Of a stretch of 64,000 nt of DNA, positions 58,279 to 64,000 are shown one piece after another. The notes under the pieces were generated by a model, which had not been told where the DNA came from, did not search any database, and saw nothing but the letters and a program-made list of their open reading frames with translations. The DNA comes from Tragulus kanchil. Its lineage: Eukaryota; Chordata; Mammalia; Artiodactyla; Tragulidae. The position numbers and the translations under genes are program-made. Position 1 is the stretch's first letter; each line of letters begins with the position of its first letter. Location: assembly GCA_022376925.1 (NCBI GenBank), contig JAIOJX010000002.1, positions 63,884,001 through 63,948,000 of the forward strand, read 5' to 3'.

Positions 58279-58493
58279 GTGTTTGGAGTCTTAAAAGGAC
58301 AGAGTTCAGATCCCATGTCTGCCATTGACTAGCTATTTGACGGTGAGCAAATTCCAACACTTTCCTAGTTTCCCATTCTTCTGTTTTGTGGAAGTATGAA
58401 TAGTAGCTACTTCACAGGCACCACTGTGGGCTAAGTAATACATTTCTGGCACTTCCCACAATTCATAACACATGATAAGAACACAATGAATTC
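58279..58493 (+). repeat. MIR SINE, duplicate
   Basis: Copy of 57186-57400 produced by pair 21. Confidence 0.75.
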
Positions 58494-58797
58494 TGCTGGG
58501 AGCTGTGTCCACGTCAGTATTATTGTGTTTTCTGAAGGTTACATGTTTGCTAGGGACACAGTGTCCATATCGCTTGTGTGTTCTGTGTGCTACAAGGAAA
58601 TTTCACCTGAGCCCTACCTACCATTTCCTAACACGTCTTCCTGTATAGTTTAAATGATATGCCACCAAGACAAATACACTTATGGAAACACATTTCTCAC
58701 ATACATAACCAAAGAGCAGTTGCGGTTGTAACACCCGCCTTCTTTGTACACACTGAATGGCGTGTTCTTTAGGGAATAACTGCTTGCTGTGCGAAGT

Positions 58798-59217
58798 TTA
58801 AGATCTCCTGTTTCCTCGGATGCTTTTCCGCACACCAGCCAGGGGCCCCCTGCTCCCCAGCTCCCCCGCAGCTGAGCCCCTGGTGCAGGTGTGGGCGGAG
58901 CTTGCGAGACACCAAGTACCAGCCTCACAGGTAACACGATGCTCATCAGTTCCGCCTGGGCTCCCACGCAGCTCTAAGGTTGCCTGCTCGCCCGCACAGA
59001 AATGACGAAGGACGAAAACAGCCCCGGGTAGGTGGGATCTACCAGTTCCATCTGTTGTTACTTCCTCTGTTTTTATGAAGAAAACGTTTTCTAGTTCCAT
59101 TAGCAAATAGATCTCTGATTTCTGAGCAAGTGGAAAAATCAAATCTTTCTGTTTATGAGACCAAACAGATGGATTTCTCTGGCCATTTGTTTCCTGGCAA
59201 ATTGCGACCATGAACAA
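58798..59217 (-). other. Small CpG-rich patch with an unexplained 139-codon ORF
   Basis: About 230 bp (58805-59035) hold roughly a dozen CpGs (for example 'tttcctcggatgcttttccg', 'gggcggagcttgcgagac', 'tgctcgcccgcacagaaatg'), in contrast to the CpG-poor surroundings. I see no SINE or LINE wording here and the segment is single-copy. A reverse-strand ORF of 139 codons spans it, with no signal peptide, motif or similarity I recognise. It could be a small regulatory island, an exon of an unannotated transcript, or a patch of recent CpG-rich insertion. Coding status is doubtful. Confidence 0.4.
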
Positions 59218-59703
59218 GGCTGGCAGCCAAAGGCATAGGTATTAAAGAAAGAGGAAACCCGCCGGCATGCTTGGTTTGCTGTATCCATTACTTCTGACCC
59301 GTTTCAAAACCATGGTGCTTTGTAATTTTTTAACGATATTTTTCTGATTTCACTCCAGCACTCACTAGTGTTAACTAGCACCTCTTATGGATGCGTTAAA
59401 TGATTTTAAATGGTATGGGAAGATAATCAGACTTCTGGTTCTTCATTAAAAGCATCTTCAACATTTATTTCATATTTTAGTACTTAATATTTAGCTTGAT
59501 ACATTATTGAAAATCATTGTAAAATAATTTCTTGAGAAAATGAGTCATGGAAAACTGGTGTTTTTCTGAGAATGATAGTTTTTCAAGCATTTTGTGTTTT
59601 AAACAAGCAGTGATGTCAGCTTAGCAATATTGAATATCTGTTGAATAGTCTCAACTTTCATTTGTTTATGGGTAGCGGTAGATGCCTGTGTGATCTTTTA
59701 GAA
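59218..59703. other. AT-rich single-copy DNA, no feature seen
   Basis: About 490 bp of AT-rich non-coding DNA. Nothing recognised. Confidence 0.5.
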
Positions 59704-61899
59704 CATCTGGCATAGCAAAGGTACAGAAACTCATCTTTCACCCTGAAAAATAAACTCCCTTTCCTCACCTGTCCCTTTTTTAACTATAAGGTTATGTTTT
59801 CATTTTTGTTTCAGTCAGATGTGGGCTACAGAATTAGTAGTCTCTAATATTATTTGAGTATAAAAGTTATATTATTTTACATAATTAAAGCTGTTTTTTC
59901 CTTCTGGTAATGGAGTTTACAGATGGGGTAGATAGGAAAAAAACATATATTTTGAAACTTGAATATTTAACTGGATTACATAATTAGCCTTTTGCCACCT
60001 GGTTAGATAAAGTTTGATGACGAATTTGTATCTTCGAGGCAAGAAAAACACAATTATCTGGAAACAAAAATATATAGGTTTTTGCTTGCATTGTTGAAAT
60101 ATTTTAGGGGTTGAAATTTCCTACATAAGAATTAACCTGTTTCAATAGATGTTTCCCTTTTGACTAATTTGGCACTTGGTTTAATAATGAGAAAAACCTG
60201 CAGTTCCTCCGGCCTGCCTTCCATCAGTATTTAAGTGAGGAAAACCATCCAGAGTTGCAAGGCAAAAACAGGCAGCTACATAGAATATGCTTTAGTCACA
60301 AAGCCAATAGAGATATCCAAAAACTTAGCTAATTATTTTATTAGAAATGGCCCCAGTGTATCACTATTTTTACTAGAAGAAAATATATATTATTTAACAT
60401 GTGCCACTTTTCTGTGGGCTTTACATGAATTAGGACAATTACCCACAATAACTCCTGTGAAATTGGTATTGTTATTATTCCTCTTTTACTGATTAGGATA
60501 GTGAAGTATAAAAAAGTCAATAAATTTATCAGCATCACACATTTGCTAATGATGGCATCAGAGTCCATAGTTGCTTGGTAATAGATTCAAAGAAAAATGG
60601 AAACAAATCCAATTCAATATTAATTTCTAAAAATTCCACTTATGCTTTCTTTGTAATATTCCCATTGTAAAATATGAGCTTGTGGATACAGATCAAATAG
60701 CACAAAAATGTACAGAGAAACAATTCTGCCATGTCCCCTTTCTCAACCTACTCTCCTGACAGAGGAGAATATCTTTCTGTGGGTTTTTTTCATGTTTAAG
60801 CATCTGGCATAGCAAAGGTACAGAAACTCATCTTTCACCCTGAAAAATAAACTCCCTTTCCTCACCTGTCCCTTTTTTAACTATAAGGTTATGTTTTCAT
60901 TTTTGTTTCAGTCAGATGTGGGCTACAGAATTAGTAGTCTCTAATATTATTTGAGTATAAAAGTTATATTATTTTACATAATTAAAGCTGTTTTTTCCTT
61001 CTGGTAATGGAGTTTACAGATGGGGTAGATAGGAAAAATCATATATTTTGAAACTTGAATATTTAACTGGATTACATAATTAGCCTTTTGCCACCTGGTT
61101 AGATAAAGTTTGATGACGAATTTGTATCTTCGAGGCAAGAAAAACACAATTATCTGGAAACAAAAATATATAGGTTTTTGCTTGCATTGTTGAAATATTT
61201 TAGGGGTTGAAATTTCCTACATAAGAATTAACCTGTTTCAATAGATGTTTCCCTTTTGACTAATTTGGCACTTGGTTTAATAATGAGAAAAACCTGCAGT
61301 TCCTCCGGCCTGCCTTCCATCAGTATTTAAGTGAGGAAAACCATCCAGAGTTGCAAGGCAAAACAGGCAGCTACATAGAATATGCTTTAGTCACAAAGCC
61401 AATAGAGATATCCAAAAACTTAGCTAATTATTTTATTAGAAATGGCCCCAGTGTATCACTATTTTTACTAGAAGAAAATATATATTATTTAACATGTGCC
61501 ACTTTTCTGTGGGCTTTACATGAATTAGGACAATTACCCACAATAACTCCTGTGAAATTGGTATTGTTATTATTCCTCTTTTACTGATTAGGATAGTGAA
61601 GTATAAAAAAGTCAATAAATTTATCAGCATCACACATTTGCTAATGATGGCATCAGAGTCCATAGTTGCTTGGTAATAGATTCAAAGAAAAATGGAAACA
61701 AATCCAATTCAATATTAATTTCTAAAAATTCCACTTATGCTTTCTTTGTAATATTCCCATTGTAAAATATGAGCTTGTGGATACAGATCAAATAGCACAA
61801 AAATGTACAGAGAAACAATTCTGCCATGTCCCCTTTCTCAACCTACTCTCCTGACAGAGGAGAATATCTTTCTGTGGGTTTTTTTTTCATGTTTAAGCA
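59704..61899 (+). repeat. Direct duplication pair 22 (59704-60802 / 60801-61899)
   Basis: Offset 1097, junction microhomology 'ca'. Differences are homopolymer lengths (gaaaaaaacat against gaaaaatcat; ggcaaaaacagg against ggcaaaacagg). Confidence 0.96.
60430..60575. repeat. MIR-type fragment
   Basis: 'gtattgttattattcctctt', 'ttactgattaggatagtgaa', 'aagtcaataaatttatcagc' and 'gatggcatcagagtccatag' are the diverged MIR core order. Copied at 61526-61671. Confidence 0.5.
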
Positions 61900-62332
61900 A
61901 CAAACACATGTGTGCTCTCCTACATGCATGCATGTTTTTAAACAGTCATAAAAGCACCCTGTAATATGAACATAACTTTGAAATTTGGTATTTTACAAAA
62001 TACAGTGTCCCAGCAGAGTAATGCTTTATGTTAGTAGTTATGGCTCAGCTTTACAATGGTGCATAGTATTTCATGTGATGAATAAGCCATGATTTATTCA
62101 TATTATGATGGATGTTCAGCTACGTGAACGATCAATTGCCTAAGTATTTGAAATAGACACCTGACAGAAAGAGTGAGATGAGTTAGTTGCCTTAACCAAA
62201 GCTGAGGTCTAATTATGAGGGCAGTTGTCATAATACTGCAATCTCTTAGTGATTACTTTATCAGACATATGCCTGACTGTATCCCAAGTACACACTTTGT
62301 AAAATGCTCCCCCTCATCTTAAAGACTATAAT

Positions 62333-62611
62333 TGATCTCATCATTTTTAAACATTTATTTATTTATTTATTTATTTATTTATTTTCATCCATCTTTATTC
62401 TTTGTCTGGGCCTCCCATTGCAGTAGCCTGTCTCACTGCAGAGCCCTGGCCCCGAGTGCATGCGCTTCAGAGCGCTGGCTCGTAATTGGACACAGGGATC
62501 CAGCAGCTCCACGGCACATGGGATCTTCCCGAGATGGAACCAGTGCCCCTTGAACTGCAAGGTGGACCCTTTACCCACTGGACCACCAGGGAAGCCCTGA
62601 TCTCATCATTT
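62333..62611 (-). mobile_element. CHR-type SINE with perfect 14-bp target-site duplication
   Basis: Antisense CHR SINE (62347-62597) with a (TTTA)n tail, 'gggcctcccattgcagtagc', 'gagtgcatgcgcttcagagc', 'acccactggaccaccaggga'. Flanked by tgatctcatcattt at 62333-62346 and 62598-62611. It appears 5'-complete and relatively young. Confidence 0.93.
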
Positions 62612-63407
62612 CTGTCTCAAAAATAGTATCTTTGTTTAGATTCTTTGAAGCAAACCAAAAGAACTTATGGGAAAATTGAAAATGTCTATATCTATTAAAT
62701 TTTTGCTTATGAGAGAAGTAAAAATGTGAAGTCATAACAGTTCTAAATTTTGGATTGAGAAGAAAAATGGAAACAAATCCAATTCAATATTAATTTCTAA
62801 AAATTCCACTTATGCTTTCTTTGTAATATTCCCATTGTAAAATATGAGCTTGTGGATACAGATCAAATAGCACAAAAATGTACAGAGAAACAATTCTGCC
62901 ATGTCCCCTTTCTCAACCTACTCTCCTGACAGAGGAGAATATCTTTCTGTGGGTTTTTTTTTCATGTTTAAGCAACAAACACATGTGTGCTCTCCTACAT
63001 GCATGCATGTTTTTAAACAGTCATAAAAGCACCCTGTAATATGAACATAACTTTGAAATTTGGTATTTTACAAAATACAGTGTCCCAGCAGAGTAATGCT
63101 TTATGTTAGTAGTTATGGCTCAGCTTTACAATGGTGCATAGTATTTCATGTGATGAATAAGCCATGATTTATTCATATTATGATGGATGTTCAGCTACGT
63201 GAACGATCAATTGCCTAAGTATTTGAAATAGACACCTGACAGAAAGAGTGAGATGAGTTAGTTGCCTTAACCAAAGCTGAGGTCTAATTATGAGGGCAGT
63301 TGTCATAATACTGCAATCTCTTAGTGATTACTTTATCAGACATATGCCTGACTGTATCCCAAGTACACACTTTGTAAAATGCTCCCCCTCATCTTAAAGA
63401 CTATAAT

Positions 63408-63686
63408 TGATCTCATCATTTTTAAACATTTATTTATTTATTTATTTATTTATTTATTTTCATCCATCTTTATTCTTTGTCTGGGCCTCCCATTGCAGTA
63501 GCCTGTCTCACTGCAGAGCCCTGGCCCCGAGTGCATGCGCTTCAGAGCGCTGGCTCGTAATTGGACACAGGGATCCAGCAGCTCCACGGCACATGGGATC
63601 TTCCCGAGATGGAACCAGTGCCCCTTGAACTGCAAGGTGGACCCTTTACCCACTGGACCACCAGGGAAGCCCTGATCTCATCATTT
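63408..63686 (-). mobile_element. CHR-type SINE, duplicate
   Basis: Copy of 62333-62611 with the same tail length and the same target-site repeats, produced by pair 23. Even the (TTTA)n tail matches in length. Confidence 0.93.
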
Positions 63687-64000
63687 CTGTCTCAAAAATA
63701 GTATCTTTGTTTAGATTCTTTGAAGCAAACCAAAAGAACTTATGGGAAAATTGAAAATGTCTATATCTATTAAATTTTTGCTTATGAGAGAAGTAAAAAT
63801 GTGAAGTCATAACAGTTCTAAATTTTGGATTGAGAAGAAAAAACAAAAACAGTAAAGAAATACAGGCAGCCCTGCAATAAATACATTGCCTAGGATATTG
63901 CCATAAGAATATGCTTTCCATGACTGACTTAACAGGAGTTCACAGTATACGACTCTTTAAGTTCCTTGTCTCCAGTGGCACCAGTCATATTTTGTGTAGG

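Larger units (their letters stand above)
56349..58514 (+). repeat. Direct duplication pair 21 (56349-57421 / 57443-58514)
   Basis: Offset 1093-1094, filler 57422-57442. One T fewer in a poly-T (acatttttttc against acattttttc) shortens the reverse ORF in the second copy. The unit starts with unassigned, moderately GC-rich DNA and ends in a MIR. Confidence 0.95.
61686..63841 (+). repeat. Direct duplication pair 23 (61686-62766 / 62761-63841)
   Basis: Offset 1075, joined through the shared word 'agaaaaa'. About 210 bp at its start occur three times (from about 60589, 61686 and 62761). The unit carries a whole CHR SINE with both target-site repeats. Confidence 0.96.

Noticed and set aside
1991..63653. 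Families of tandem paralogous small genes suggested by repeated identical ORFs
   Set aside because: Each repeated ORF lies inside one of the 23 staggered pairs. Identity extends equally over non-coding DNA and SINEs, so there is no selection on the ORFs.
1768..63841. Satellite or tandem-repeat array with a 1.1-kb monomer
   Set aside because: The units share only length, not sequence. Each pair copies different local DNA.
1768..63841. CRISPR array or integron-like repeat-spacer system
   Set aside because: The DNA is clearly ruminant nuclear sequence, repeat units are about 1.1 kb and non-homologous to one another, and no associated genes exist.

Overview
This is nuclear DNA from a ruminant. 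It carries BOV-A2/Bov-tA SINEs, 3'-truncated pieces of the BovB LINE, ruminant L1 3' ends, tRNA-Glu-derived CHR SINEs and a mariner-type MITE, over a background of older mammalian repeats (MIR, L2, an MLT1 LTR, a hAT relic). The composition is AT-rich. I find no protein-coding gene: no ORF exceeds about 157 codons, the longer ones mostly lie in SINEs or LINEs, and no chain of exons with splice signals can be supported. The window reads as intergenic or deep-intronic sequence. Family names for repeats come from recalled consensus sequences, not from a database search.

The dominant structure is not a gene. From about 1.8 kb to the end, the sequence repeatedly runs forward 2-5 kb, jumps back 0.93-1.24 kb and runs forward again over the same sequence. 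I located 23 such direct, head-to-tail, near-identical pairs (mean offset about 1.13 kb). None is inverted. They are strictly staggered, so where jumps are close together a few hundred bases appear three times. About 26 of the 64 kb is redundant, and collapsing the pairs leaves roughly 38 kb. Most junctions show a few bases of microhomology or a 2-60 bp filler. Several fillers are recognisable as error-laden continuations of the flanking sequence or garbled copies of sequence near the junction, and mismatches between copies cluster close to junctions. This is most simply explained as an assembly fault: overlapping contigs or reads of about 2-5 kb were concatenated without merging their roughly 1.1 kb overlaps. 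A real run of staggered template-switch duplications is the exciting alternative and can be tested with reads spanning the junctions.

Layout. 0-4.8 kb: ultrashort BovB insertion with target-site duplication, MLT1 LTR, duplicated BOV-A2, hAT relic. 4.8-11.2 kb: CHR SINE and AT-rich DNA covered by three staggered pairs, ending in a BovB 3' fragment. 11.2-18 kb: well-preserved CHR SINE with 13-bp target-site duplication, paired BOV-A2 fragments, a TG-rich microsatellite. 18-27 kb: L1 3' fragment, AT-rich unique DNA, a second cluster of pairs. 27-32 kb: BovB 3' end with target-site duplication, BOV-A2, MIR. 32-42.5 kb: five jumps about 2.0 kb apart, containing a tRNA-Ser(GCT) 5'-half retropseudogene, a BovB reverse-transcriptase relic and an L1/CHR composite. 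42.5-53.4 kb: mostly older DNA with four pairs and one triplicated block. 53.4-56.3 kb: jump-free, with MIR, L2, CHR, mariner MITE and a CHR nested in BOV-A2. 56.3-64 kb: three more pairs, a small CpG-rich island and a CHR SINE with a perfect 14-bp target-site duplication.
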